Below, piece by piece: positions 24,334-36,619 of a stretch of DNA of 64,000 nucleotides. Origin of the DNA: Paramecium sonneborni (taxonomy: Eukaryota; Ciliophora; Oligohymenophorea; Peniculida; Parameciidae); assembly GCA_905182985.1 (NCBI GenBank), contig CAJJDN010000146.1, positions 146,928-210,927 on the forward strand. Reading direction: 5' to 3'. A program made the translations under genes and the position numbers. How positions within the stretch are numbered: position 1 is the first letter of the stretch; every line of letters starts with the position of its first letter. The notes under the pieces are model-generated. The model saw only the letters and a program-made list of their open reading frames with translations. It had not been told where the DNA came from and ran no database searches.

Positions 24334-27300
24334 TCAAGTTAATGTCCCTAATTCGTATCTGATTGCTCTTCTGCATTTTTCGACAATTTCATCTTCTTTT
24401 TAATTAAGACTAGATTTAATATCATTAATTTAATCTTTCACTATAGAAATCTATTCATTAACTTAATCTAAGACTTGTAGAGCTGCAGAATCTATATTGA
24501 ATAGTTTAAATGATTACTTAAATTCATACTTTCTGCTTCTATGTTTCTAGTTTATTTAATTTGCTATCCTTGAAAAATAACGGTCTTGTCATTCTTTTAT
24601 TTGACTAAAAAAATAATAAGATAAATACTCACCTACCCTATTGACTCCATTTTAAGATGAAGTTTATTGTTTAAGTTTTTCAAGGAGAAAGTTTAAGGCT
24701 TTGTTATTTTCTACTTCTTTAGCATTCAATTATTTTGGATCAAAATTTACATCAAATGGAATTCCACTTAAATCTGCAGGTAATTAATGAGCCAAGACAA
24801 AGACTTTATCTCTAGGAGTGAGAGTAGTTTCAGCTGGTGGATTTGTATAAACATAAGGATGTTTATTATCAACAGCTTTAGCCAATCTATATAAGCCTAA
24901 AGGAATTAGATGTCTTTCAATAGATAAATAATTAAATAATTCTCCAAAAGTTTTATTCTAAAATATGAATAGATATTACAAGATAATCTTCAGGGACAGG
25001 AACTTAATAAAGATTAGAATCTTTAATATCTAGATTTTCACAGATGGCTCTAATGACAGGGTTTGATTATCTCATTCCTGTGAGAATTTATTAAAGTATC
25101 GTAACAATATGAGGATTATAATAAGCTTGACAGGTGAGGGTATCAATCATGGCAGAAATATAGACTTCTCCTGAGGCTTGTAAAGGAGTCTAATTAAAAG
25201 AAAAATTTACCAATTCATATTTAAAATCATTTTGATATTTATAATCTTTATCTAGAAGGAATTGTATATTAGAACTTGAGACTAATTCAATCATGATTTA
25301 GACTGAAGGATTAATTTTTTTAATAGCTTTATAGATAAAAATACTTTCTGCATCATGCATTTGATCAAGAAAATCTTCACTTTCAGTTTTATTAGCATCA
25401 GCACTTTATGCAAAGATAACAGCTTTATCTGCACAATGAATACTTGCTCTTTGTAAATCTTCGGAAATAAGAGGAGAACCTTAAACAAATTTAACTTTTG
25501 GGAATCTATTAATATATTCCCAAATTTCTGTAGGTTTTTCAGGTGCTAAGATAACCACATATTAAATTTCTTTAAGATACTTAGCTCTTAAGGGAAGTAA
25601 GAAATAATAAATGGAAGGATGAATTCCACAAACAACGATGTGATTATTAATTTCAGGTTATTCAAGTAAGAAGATAGAGGTGGCATCCATTAAAGAGACA
25701 GGCTCATTAAGTAGAAGATAATCTTTTTCAATAATATCTTAATCATCAAGTTAATCTTTGCCTAATAATAAATGATCTTCTGCTTTATCTTCCTCCTCTT
25801 CGTTTGGTTTATCTTTATCAGATGTATTCTATAAAGATAATGAGAAATGATAATTAGCTATTTCTTCTGTAGTCATATCATAGGTTGCTACTAGATCAGC
25901 TACCTTTTTATCTTAACAAATGATATATGCATGTACTTTTGTAGTATTAGGTATAGTATATACACCAGGATTAAGTCTAATTATAGCTTATCTTCCAACA
26001 TCAAATTCTAAACCAAATAGAATGCCAGAAAACTCATTATAAACAATAGCAGCTACTTCACTAAAAGTCTTTCCTTAAAATTTAAAACTTAAATCAGTTC
26101 GATATATTTCATGTCCCATACCATCTGTATATTGTGTAAGCCATTCAGAATCTAAACTTTCCTTTTATTCTCCTGCTGAAGTAACTAAATTACCTAATAA
26201 AGCAATGATTCCAGGACAAAAACAAGATTTAGCTAATAAATTCATTTTAAATTCTTCTACTACAATTATTTAATCAGTTATCATTTTTACTCCTAATGAT
26301 TATTTATAATGCATCTTGCTCTCTGGTTTTATTAATTACATACATAATCTAATATTACAACCTGTTAAATGATTAACATATTTTTTTATTAGTAAACCAA
26401 TGAGAATATTTTTATGATCAGCAGAATGACTATCTACTATTTATTTATTAGTTAAAATAACACAAGCTTTTGCTTAAGTTACAGCAGCTCTTCTCAAATC
26501 TCTCTCTATCATAGGATTACCCTATAAATAAATCAAAAACATTTCATAGCGTTCATTATGTAGAAAATCTTCCATTTCTGTATTTGGAATTGATGGTTTT
26601 AATATTATTGCATTTTTATCTTATCCTCCATGATCTTAATGAAATAATTCATTGCAAAAGTTCTTTAATGATGCTACACTCACATATCCACAAATTATTA
26701 TATGAGGAATTTCATGATTAGGTTTATAGAATGATCTTGCATAAACACTTTACAATCCCATCAATCTTATTAATTCATTCATTTATTTTGGTATTACAAC
26801 CAATACAATAATAATTAATACAATAACACATACTCTTCCTTCTTCACTCTATGGAATCACATCTCCATATCCTACTGTTGATAATGTCACTATTGTAAAG
26901 TATATCATTTCATGAAAATTGCATCTATCTATCTAATTTGAACAACCTCTATTTGGATCCTTTCCTATTAACTCTTATCTTTTTGGTAATTCAAATGCAT
27001 ATAAAACTCCTGCTGTCACTATTATTATTGTTGTCACTGTTGAAAATATTACATATATTTATCTAGTCACTCCTCCATACTCTGTATCAGATAATGATTA
27101 AAATTTATTTATCATCCTTACCACCCGAAATACTCTTAATATTCGAGATATATTTATAAGTCGTTACAAATAATTCCAACTTCCAACTGATTAAATTGTT
27201 AGTAATGGAAACACAGTCAATAATTCTATTATCGCAAAATCAGAAAATATATATTGTAATCTGTGTTAAGCAGCAAACAATTTCAATGAATATTCTGTCA

Positions 27301-27567
27301 AGTACAATGAACATACTACAATATCCAATGTACCCAACCATTCCACTTAATCAAAATACGTTGATACTATATATATTCCTACAGTCGCCAAACTTGCTAT
27401 ACCTGATATTATCTCCAAATATCTATTTTACATCAATCATACCTTCCAACTTTCTAATTTAATAACTTCTCAATGTATAACCTTAAAGTCACTCTGTTCT
27501 CATAATCATCATTGTTCTCAGGTTTCAATTGAGGTAAAGGTAATACTATTGACATTTTTTGGTTCAT
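24334..27567 (-). CDS. BK/SLO-type K+ channel alpha subunit with RCK domains
   Basis: About 3.2 kb with several small introns, the first only 20 nt. The N-terminus is cytosolic. S1-S6 follow: S4 has arginines at every third position (R-L-I-N-I-S-R-I-L-R-V-F-R-V-V-R), and the pore has T-V-G-Y-G-D-V as selectivity filter. A long C-terminal part has two Rossmann-like RCK modules with H-I-V-V-C-G-I-H, a G-S-P-L element and a repeated A-D-K-A-V-I-F pattern, ending in a helical tail. The order matches Ca2+-activated large-conductance channels. In Paramecium Ca2+-activated K+ currents shape membrane excitability and swimming reversals; that link is established for the organism but inferred for this gene. 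No calcium-bowl Asp run was clearly seen. Confidence 0.85.
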
Positions 27568-27579
27568 TTTTATTATTAA

Positions 27580-28826
27580 TATATGTTTAGTATTATAATT
27601 ATTTAAATGGAGTCTCGTAACTTTAGGATTATTATTTTAAGATGTTGTTTTTATAACCTAAATTTGTTCACATGCTATACGGAGTTAAATATTTATATAT
27701 AAAATAATTATATGAAATCTGCCAAATCTGCTTATTCATTGAGTACAAATTTAGCAAGTTAATACACAGAGAGAGTTTATAGAAATAAAAAACCAGTTCT
27801 TCGTATAAATACCGAAACTAGTCAGAGAATTAAGAGTGCTTAAATTGGATCTTCATCTCGAAAATGTTATACAAATACAAGTAGAGTTATTGAAAATTAG
27901 AGTGCTTCTAAGATTCCTTTACAAATATATTAAAGATATATAGATGAATCATTTATGTCTAATAATCATGATAAAATTATTAAGGAAGCCAAACTAGTTG
28001 AACCGACTGTCATTAACCATCTCAATATTAATTTTTATGAAACTTAATAATTGAATCATGGGATGAGTCTTTATGATAAACATCCTAATTTGCTCTTTAA
28101 AATGTATGAAACTCTTATAAATCTTGATAAAAATGTTATGTAAGAATTATTTTTATATGAAACTTTGGTTGACAAAGATTAAATTGGTATAAAAGAAAAG
28201 AAGGAAAGAAACATTACAGATAATTTTAGATTTGATTTTTTAATTAAGGCAATAAATATAATGGATGATTTCATCATATCATTAATTAAAATTATAGATG
28301 ATAAAACTTTAGCAGTTTTTATTGAATAGTTATGGAAATTTTGGGTAATTCTCTTGGATATCAATACTTAATGGTCATAAACAAGATATAAAGCATTACT
28401 TGATATTCAAGTTGGAGCAGTTGAGTCATAATTGAAGGATTGTTAATTTAGTTTGGATGCTTTAAGAGAGAAATATATTTAAAAAGTAAAAGGACATTAA
28501 TTAAGAGTTGCTGTCGAATAAAAAAAGAACTTACATTTAAAGGAAGAAAATTTAAAATGGCTATAGATGTATTCTGAGTTGGAAACAAAAATAGAAGAAT
28601 TAAATAATTTAGATAATGCAGAAGGTGAAATTAGAAAAATAAATTTGGATTTAAAAGAGATGGATTTTCAATTAAATCTTTTTCAAAAAAATATGAATGA
28701 CTCTTAAAAATAAGTAGGTACAACTGTTAAAAGTTTGGCATCCCTTTTAAAGCGAAAAGATTAAAAATCCTTCACTGAATATTCATATGAAGAATTAAAT
28801 CTTCAAGATTATCCAGGATTTAGTGA
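27580..28826. repeat. Assembly tandem duplicate, copy 1 (1247 bp)
   Basis: Identical to 28828-30074, separated by a single N at 28827. It contains the channel 5' flank and the first 1115 bases of the coiled-coil gene, cut in the middle of a codon. Treat as an unmerged contig overlap. Confidence 0.85.
27712..28826 (+). pseudogene. Truncated copy of the coiled-coil gene (assembly artefact)
   Basis: Same start and sequence as the complete gene at 28960, but stops at the N of 28827. It lacks the C-terminal third. It should not be counted as a second gene unless long reads confirm it. Confidence 0.75.
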
Positions 28827-28959
28827 NTATATGTTTAGTATTATAATTATTTAAATGGAGTCTCGTAACTTTAGGATTATTATTTTAAGATGTTGTTTTT
28901 ATAACCTAAATTTGTTCACATGCTATACGGAGTTAAATATTTATATATAAAATAATTAT

Positions 28960-30603
28960 ATGAAATCTGCCAAATCTGCTTATTCATTGAGTACAAATTT
29001 AGCAAGTTAATACACAGAGAGAGTTTATAGAAATAAAAAACCAGTTCTTCGTATAAATACCGAAACTAGTCAGAGAATTAAGAGTGCTTAAATTGGATCT
29101 TCATCTCGAAAATGTTATACAAATACAAGTAGAGTTATTGAAAATTAGAGTGCTTCTAAGATTCCTTTACAAATATATTAAAGATATATAGATGAATCAT
29201 TTATGTCTAATAATCATGATAAAATTATTAAGGAAGCCAAACTAGTTGAACCGACTGTCATTAACCATCTCAATATTAATTTTTATGAAACTTAATAATT
29301 GAATCATGGGATGAGTCTTTATGATAAACATCCTAATTTGCTCTTTAAAATGTATGAAACTCTTATAAATCTTGATAAAAATGTTATGTAAGAATTATTT
29401 TTATATGAAACTTTGGTTGACAAAGATTAAATTGGTATAAAAGAAAAGAAGGAAAGAAACATTACAGATAATTTTAGATTTGATTTTTTAATTAAGGCAA
29501 TAAATATAATGGATGATTTCATCATATCATTAATTAAAATTATAGATGATAAAACTTTAGCAGTTTTTATTGAATAGTTATGGAAATTTTGGGTAATTCT
29601 CTTGGATATCAATACTTAATGGTCATAAACAAGATATAAAGCATTACTTGATATTCAAGTTGGAGCAGTTGAGTCATAATTGAAGGATTGTTAATTTAGT
29701 TTGGATGCTTTAAGAGAGAAATATATTTAAAAAGTAAAAGGACATTAATTAAGAGTTGCTGTCGAATAAAAAAAGAACTTACATTTAAAGGAAGAAAATT
29801 TAAAATGGCTATAGATGTATTCTGAGTTGGAAACAAAAATAGAAGAATTAAATAATTTAGATAATGCAGAAGGTGAAATTAGAAAAATAAATTTGGATTT
29901 AAAAGAGATGGATTTTCAATTAAATCTTTTTCAAAAAAATATGAATGACTCTTAAAAATAAGTAGGTACAACTGTTAAAAGTTTGGCATCCCTTTTAAAG
30001 CGAAAAGATTAAAAATCCTTCACTGAATATTCATATGAAGAATTAAATCTTCAAGATTATCCAGGATTTAGTGATGACTATTTACTTGTTAATCCTCTCA
30101 TTTTTCTCTTACAAATAAGAGTTAAAGATCAAAAAACCACTCCTTAAGATTTCTTATCATTCTTAATATAAAATTTAAATCAATATCCCAACATGTCAGG
30201 ACCAGAACTTTTTCTTCAATATATTGAGATAGATTTTAATAAAGCTCATTTTTTAAAAGATCTAATAAAGACAACTGATGATGATATAATTAATATTACA
30301 AAATTGATATTAGGAATAGGAAAGAAAAACCCAGTTAGTCATTCAGTTATTCTAGAAGCAGTTAAATTATGCAGAGCTATTGAAAATTAATATAAATAGT
30401 TAGAACAATAATAAGCTTCAAACCTTAATAAGAGAACCAGTCTTATTTTAAGTTAAGAGAAAACTGTCAATTATAATATTGATTTGAATTAAGAGATTCC
30501 TGTTGCAGGGTATATTGATAATATAACATTAGATCTGAAATAACTTTAGGATAATAATTATATGAGTAAATTCTTCAAATCAGTACAACCACAATTAAAC
30601 TGA
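28960..30603 (+). CDS. Coiled-coil protein, 547 aa, uncharacterised
   Basis: Intronless frame of 548 codons. The N-terminal 90 residues are basic and Ser/Thr/Gln-rich. A central helical region follows (around L-L-F-K-M-Y-E-T-L-I and F-D-F-L-I-K-A-I), then about 130 residues of coiled coil (E-K-Y-I-Q-K-V-K to K-E-M-D-F-Q-L-N-L-F). A folded C-terminal part holds N-M-S-G-P-E-L-F. No catalytic motif. A structural, ciliary or cytoskeletal role is a guess. The upstream copy is an assembly duplicate. Confidence 0.75.
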
Positions 30604-30611
30604 GTAAAATC

Positions 30612-31015
30612 ATGTATGTAGCTATTCAATTTTTTGCAGAAAAGGAATTTGGAAGATGGATGAGTTGTTCTTATATATGGTAATAAGGAACAATTAAAAT
30701 TGAATCTCGTTGGGATTAGTAAGAATAATTTTCAAATATGGATAGTTATCTTGTAATTACTTATTATATATTTAGGTATGGTAATATGTTAATCTAAAAT
30801 ATAAGAATTAAAAATCTCCAGATTAACCTTCTTTAGTTTAATGTTTTAATTGGGTTTACAAAATTTGGCTTTTGAGACCAAAAATTTTTATCAGATCTAC
30901 AGGAGATCATATAGAAACTTAGAGAAGTTCTCATACTATTCAAAAGCAATAAGATAAATTGGCAATACCTTATAAAAAGTCAATTACTCTTATAGATTCT
31001 TAAAGAAAAAAATGA
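30612..31015 (+). CDS. Small protein, about 126 aa, possibly 5' part of the next gene
   Basis: ATG eight bases after the previous stop. One 23-nt intron (GTAATT...TTTAG) joins D-S-Y-L to V-W-Q-Y-V. Trp- and Tyr-rich first half (F-G-R-W-M, S-Y-I-W), basic C-terminus. The TGA overlaps the ATG of the following frame by four bases. This is unusual for a ciliate and suggests that the two may be one gene with an unrecognised intron or a base error. Confidence 0.45.
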
Positions 31016-31655
31016 TTGAATATAAATTATTAATGAAAAGAGTTTTTTAGTAATTCGAAAAATAAATAAGGCTTTCTTATGAATCAACTAAGTCTGGATT
31101 GAATTATAAAGTTCTAGTTATGCAAAACTAAATAATTTTAGGAAATATTTCAATTCATCTGAACAAATAAAATTAGATGCTTAATTTGTAATTAGCAGAT
31201 CTATTTAAATAAAAGCATTTCAGATTAAATAAAGAAGAGTAATGTATGTATTTCGAAGGAGATTTCTCAACACTAAAATCTATGGATTAAGAAGAATCTT
31301 ATCATTCTGATTCAGGTAAAACATCTTAAACTAATTAGGATTATTGGTTTTTGATACTCAAGAAAGTAGCTTAAAATTACATTTAACTAGAGAAAGTTAA
31401 TTATCAAAAGGCATAATTCTTGGATATGTCATGAATTAGCAAAGTTTACATATAATTCATAAATTAAGAGATTCAGATCCTAAATGTGATGTGACGGTAG
31501 AATGTTCATATAATTTTTATTTGAAAAGAACATTCAATACATTAATTGGAATATCTCTTATATTCTTGTTAGATGGAATTAGCTTTAACCCAAAAAATGA
31601 CCCTACAGCTATTTTTGTAAAAAATGAGATATAATATAGAAAAATTTAATCATGA
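31012..31655 (+). CDS. Hypothetical protein, about 206 aa
   Basis: Open frame with a 23-nt intron at 31316-31338 joining S-D-S-G to L-L-V-F-D. Contains beta-like segments (Y-K-V-L-V-M-Q-N, K-G-I-I-L-G-Y-V) and Y-N-F-Y-L-K-R-T-F near the end. No known domain recognised. See the preceding entry for the four-base overlap. Confidence 0.5.
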
Positions 31656-31810
31656 TTTACCTATTCATTATTTTTTAAATTTAAGTATTATTTCGGCAGT
31701 CTTTGCTTAAATTTACTTTATATGTGAACTGCTATATAATTTAGAAAATTATATTTAATTTTCATCAAAATTATCAATGGAAAACGAAGCAATCATCATA
31801 AATGAGAGTT

Positions 31811-33006
31811 TCACATTCTTTAATGAATCTTTTTTATATAGTTTAAAATACTTTATGAACTTGAAAGCAATCTCTTGTAATTTTTATAAGTTTGATATCG
31901 ATAATATTTTAGGAAATCTTTTAATCTGTTCTGTTTATATAATTATGGTTTAATAAAATCTAAAATTTCTTTCTCAATATCTTGAATAGTTTGAATTTAC
32001 TTAATTTTATTTTTTATCATGTCAATTTCCTCATTTAATTCATTTTCATTTCCTGTATTACTCTCTTAAACAAAATAAGTCATAAGAGACAACATTAATC
32101 CAATTTGCACATATTCTTCAGGAAAACTTTATTTAAACATTTCTACAGTTTGCTTTAAGAAATCAAAACGATTCAGGATCCTATTTAGATTAAAATATAT
32201 TACCATGATAAATCTTGAGGGTTATGTTCATCATCTGTATCATCTGGGTCACCTTTTCGAGCTTTTATCAAACTTTAGAAATCAAATTATTTAATTTTTT
32301 CATTTAATTCATTCACCCACTATTATGTGTATAATCCTTGTACATCCTGTTTAGTCGGTCCATTCTAAACAAGTTCATATAGTCTTTGATAACTTTCCAT
32401 TATGTTAAGATTAGGCATTGCTCTTTCAAGTTCATCTAATTTTATTATTAACTAATTAATTTTATCAATTCCATCACATTTCTCTTTTTTTGATAATTCT
32501 TTCATTATTGTTATTATTAATGTTATATCAATATTTGTTTAGTATTATTATTCAAAATAGGCTGTAGGATAAAAGCCGAATTCAAGCAAAAAGATTTTTT
32601 CATCCAATTAATTTACAAAAATATTTTTGGAGGATATACATCTAGCCAAGATTTTATTTTTATGTAACATAAATATTGCTTTTGACAATTGAAAGAAGAT
32701 TGCTTAAAATGTCGTGAAAGCTATCTTTTTTATGTCATCAAGAAATCTACCCTCGATATATTCCAGTGGTATAAAACATTCTCCTTATACAATTGTTTAG
32801 CTTGAATTTTCATCATTTTTTTATAAAGGAAGTTGAAAGGGATACAGTTCATTACTCTTTTTTTCAATATAAGGCTTCAAAAAATCTAATACTCTTGCAT
32901 ATTTTTCATAAGAGAATCCAAGTTTGTGGCTTGTTTTTGAACCTTAATTAATCACTTTTTCTTCAAAAGTAATTAATGAAAGCTTCCTCTTCGGGGTTGA
33001 TTCCAT
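31811..33006 (-). CDS. Pseudokinase-like protein with helical C-terminus, 390 aa
   Basis: Two exons, intron 32181-32203; the exon sum is in frame. Residues 1-150 follow the layout of the middle of a protein kinase. A hinge-like E-Y-I-E-G-R leads to a helix (F-F-Q-L-S-K-A-I-F-M-L-H-K-N-K-I) and then L-A-R-C-I-S-S-K-N-I-F-V where a catalytic loop (HRDxxxxN) is expected, then L-L-E-F-G-F in place of D-F-G. The catalytic Asp and the metal-binding Asp are both replaced. The remaining 220 residues are helical, with acidic D-D-T-D-D-E. Probably a catalytically dead kinase used as a scaffold. The kinase relation is by pattern only. Confidence 0.6.
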
Positions 33007-34449
33007 TATAATAAAATAAAAAATAATTATTAAATCATCTCATTTAAGTTTTGAAAAAAAAACTGTATCAAACTCTAGTCATTTTTAATATAAAATTTTT
33101 GTTTAATATTTGAATTTCTTAAAGTATTTTAGATTTTTTTAATTAAATAAGACCTTTAATAAACAAAGCGATTTTTTTAAATTACTTTAATGATAATGTA
33201 TAAATAAATTGAAATCTTAACTTATAAATAATTTTAAAAATAATTAATACTTTATTTTAAGTATCAATTATTAAAAACTACCGTAAAGAAAATTTATTTT
33301 AACTTATTTCATTAAATTAGACATCTAAAATAACTATTATTTGAAACATTATGAATGAAATAATTGTGCGTTTTAATAAATAATGGTGTGAGCCTTATTA
33401 ATAGAGAGAGACGGCTAATTTAAGTATCAAGAAATAGAGCTAGTTTATATTCTGATTTTATCTTTCTAATATAGGTATTCTTTTTGGTGGTTTGATATTT
33501 ATAAATATCATTTCAGTAAATTTTTGTGAATTAATTTCTATAAAATCAAGATTAGAATCTAAAGAGTGCACTCATTCTCTTGCAACTGTTAATTACTACT
33601 ATATTCCAATAAACTTGAGTAATATATTTACTTTCATAAGACGTAGAATTATTTTAATTTCTTGAGTAATATTTGAGAACTGAATTATATAGTAGGCTGG
33701 ACAGACAAAATTATATATTTTGATAATTACAAGAGGATTTATAAACATTTTATTTGAACTACATAGTAATTAATGGGTATTAGTCAATTGAGAGAAGTTT
33801 AAACAAAGAGAAAATTTGAAATTTTTTTTGTAAATAAAACTTTGATTTAATTGAGGGGAATGTTAGTAATTCTATTCTTGTATCAATAAATGTTAGTAAT
33901 AAATTTCAAATAAAGAGCTCTAATTAATGTATAATTATTTTTACTCTAAAATTATATCGTAGAATAAGGTAAAGGTTATTAAAAACTCAATATGTAGCAT
34001 TGTGCTTTAAGGATTGAGAATTACTTCATAATATTCTTGGGATAAAAAAGTGTTAATAATTTGATATATTCATATTGAATGATATTTGAATTAACTTTGT
34101 TTGATTAAAACTTCCATTTCGATTTATTATTTAAGTTTTTTTATTGAGAGAATGCAAGAAAAGGATCTTGTTGATGAGTTTGAAGTTTTATATTCGTATT
34201 CAATATAATAATTATGAGTTATTGAGTAAAATAAAATAAATATAAATAAAATGACTAATTGTAAATTAAAAAGGTAGTTCATATATGTAAAAGTATTTTG
34301 GAAATATATTAGAATTGATTTGAAAAATAAAAGAGAAAGAGATAGAAAAATAATAATTGATTATAAATTAAATTAGTATTTAATAGTTTGAATGAATTTA
34401 AATTCTTTCTTAAATGATAAAATTTGGAACAAGAAGCATTAATTAATTT
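33007..34449. other. Long AT-rich intergenic region
   Basis: About 1.4 kb with no frame longer than a few dozen codons in either direction and no tRNA-like or repeated structure that I could see. It lies between two divergent genes (pseudokinase and cysteinyl-tRNA synthetase) and must hold their promoters. Confidence 0.5.
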
Positions 34450-36575
34450 ATGCAACAATAAAAAGATTTATTTGGTCACTATAAATAGCCAAAAATAAAG
34501 GAAGACTCTTATGTAACAGGTTTGAAATTAGCTAATTCTCTAAAGGGAAGTGAATTAGTACCATTTATTCCAATAAATGGAAGATAAGTGAAGTATAATA
34601 AATATTTAAATGATAGCTTTTATTATTGTGGTCCAACAGTATATAGTAATTCTCATTTGGGTCATGCAAGGTAATGATATGGGTATTATGATTATAGAAC
34701 ATATTTGGGTATTGATGTAATAAGAAGAACATTAAGAGATTATTTTAATTATGATCTTTTGAGTGTTATGAATATAACAGATATAGATGATAAGATAATA
34801 AATGGAGCGAAATAAGCCAAATAAGATTTTCTTGAATTCACAAAAGTATGGGAAAAGGATTTCTTTACCGCCATGGAAGCATTGAATATAGAATTGCCTG
34901 ATGTAATAACTAGAGTTAGTGATTATGTTCCTGAGATTGTTACATTTATAGAGAAAATAATAGCAAATGGCTATGCATATGATAGCAATGGAAGTGTTTA
35001 TTTTGATGTTCAAAAATATGTGTCTGATGGAGTAATTTTAATATATATAATAATAATATAGCATACATATCCAAAAATGAGACCAGAAATGAATGTAGAA
35101 CTATTATAAGAAGGTGAAGGAGAATCATAAGTGAATAAATAATAAGAGAAAAGAAGTGCAAATGATTTTGCATTATGGAAAGCGAGTAAACCAGAAGAAC
35201 CTAAATGGCCTAGTCCTTGGGGAGAAGGAAGACCTGGATGGCATATTGAATGTTCAGTTATGGCTAGTGCTATTTTAGGAAATCCTATTGATTTACATGC
35301 TGGAGGTATTGATTTAATATTCCCTCATCATGATAATTCATTAGCATAAGCTGAAGCATGTTTTAATTGTGATCAATGGATTAATTATTTTATACATCTT
35401 GGACATCTTAATATTGCTGATCGTAAAATGTCTAAATCTCTTAAGAACTTTCTTACTATTGATGAAGTTCTTAAAAGATATACTGCTAGATAAATTAGAT
35501 TAAATTTTGCTATTCATTAATATGATGCAGTCATGAACTATTCCGAAGAATAAGTGGAATAAGCCATTTCTAAAGATAAAGCATATTAAGAATTCTTCTA
35601 AAATACTAAAATTTATTTAAGAGAATCTTCAGTCATAGGTCCTTAAAAATGGACTTAGAATGATTTCTAAATTAACTATTTACTTAGGAATACTAAAGAA
35701 ATCATTCATGCTGCTTTATTAAAGAACTTTGATTTCCCTACTGTTATAGATGCTATTGATAAATTAATTAATCAAGTTAATGTATAAATTGCAAATAAAA
35801 CAGTTAGACCTCCTTTACTTTAAAGTGTTGTTTAATACGTGAATTTCATTCTAGGAGTAAAATTATTTAATTATATTCTTTAGTTGATGGGACTCAATTA
35901 TTAAAATTAAAATAATACATCTACAGATATATAATAAATTATGGCTGAAGTATGTTCAATTAGAGATTAAGTTAAATTAGCTGCTAGAAAAGGAGATTTT
36001 GATGCCATATCTACAATTGTATCTTAAAAGTAATTCCAATATGAAAAAAACTTATCTAATGGAATTGTAGATTGCATCAATCATTTCTAATAATAAGTTT
36101 TAGTTGCTTCTTAAGGTAAAAATAAATAAGAACTATTTACACTTTGTGATAAATTAAGAGATGAATAATTATTTGAATTAGGAATCAAAATTGAAGATAA
36201 AGATAAATAATAAGTATTAATATATCTTATTATAAGGCATCTATATGGAAATAATATGATCCAAAAGAATTAAAATTAGAAAGAGAATAATAATTAAAAT
36301 TAATTCAATAAAAAGAATTAATCAAGAAAAAAGAAGAAGAGAAAAAAAAATAAGAAGAACTTGAAAAACTTGAAAAAGCAAAAATTCATCCAAAAGATAT
36401 GTTCCTATCTTAAATAGATAAATACTCAGAATTTGATGAAAAAGGCATTCCAATCAAAGATAAAGATGGAAATGAATTATCCAAAAAATAAAAAAAAGTA
36501 GTCCAAGATTTATGGGAAAAACAAAATAAAATACACAATCAATATTTAGAATCATTAAAGAAATAATAATAATGA
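34450..36575 (+). CDS. Cysteinyl-tRNA synthetase, 681 aa
   Basis: Four exons; introns 34671-34697, 35032-35061 and 36214-36236 (the last with an AAG acceptor). Class I signature [15 protein letters not shown] holds the zinc-ligand Cys and the HIGH-type motif. N-I-T-D-I-D-D-K, a W-H-I-E-C-S segment with zinc-ligand Cys, [10 protein letters not shown] and the K-M-S-K-S loop follow in the expected order. The C-terminal 150 residues are a Lys/Glu-rich extension as in eukaryotic cytosolic enzymes. It charges tRNA-Cys with cysteine. No clear organelle presequence, so probably cytosolic. Confidence 0.95.
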
Positions 36576-36619
36576 TGTAAAATAAATAATTATATATATT
36601 ATAATGATAAAATATGATA

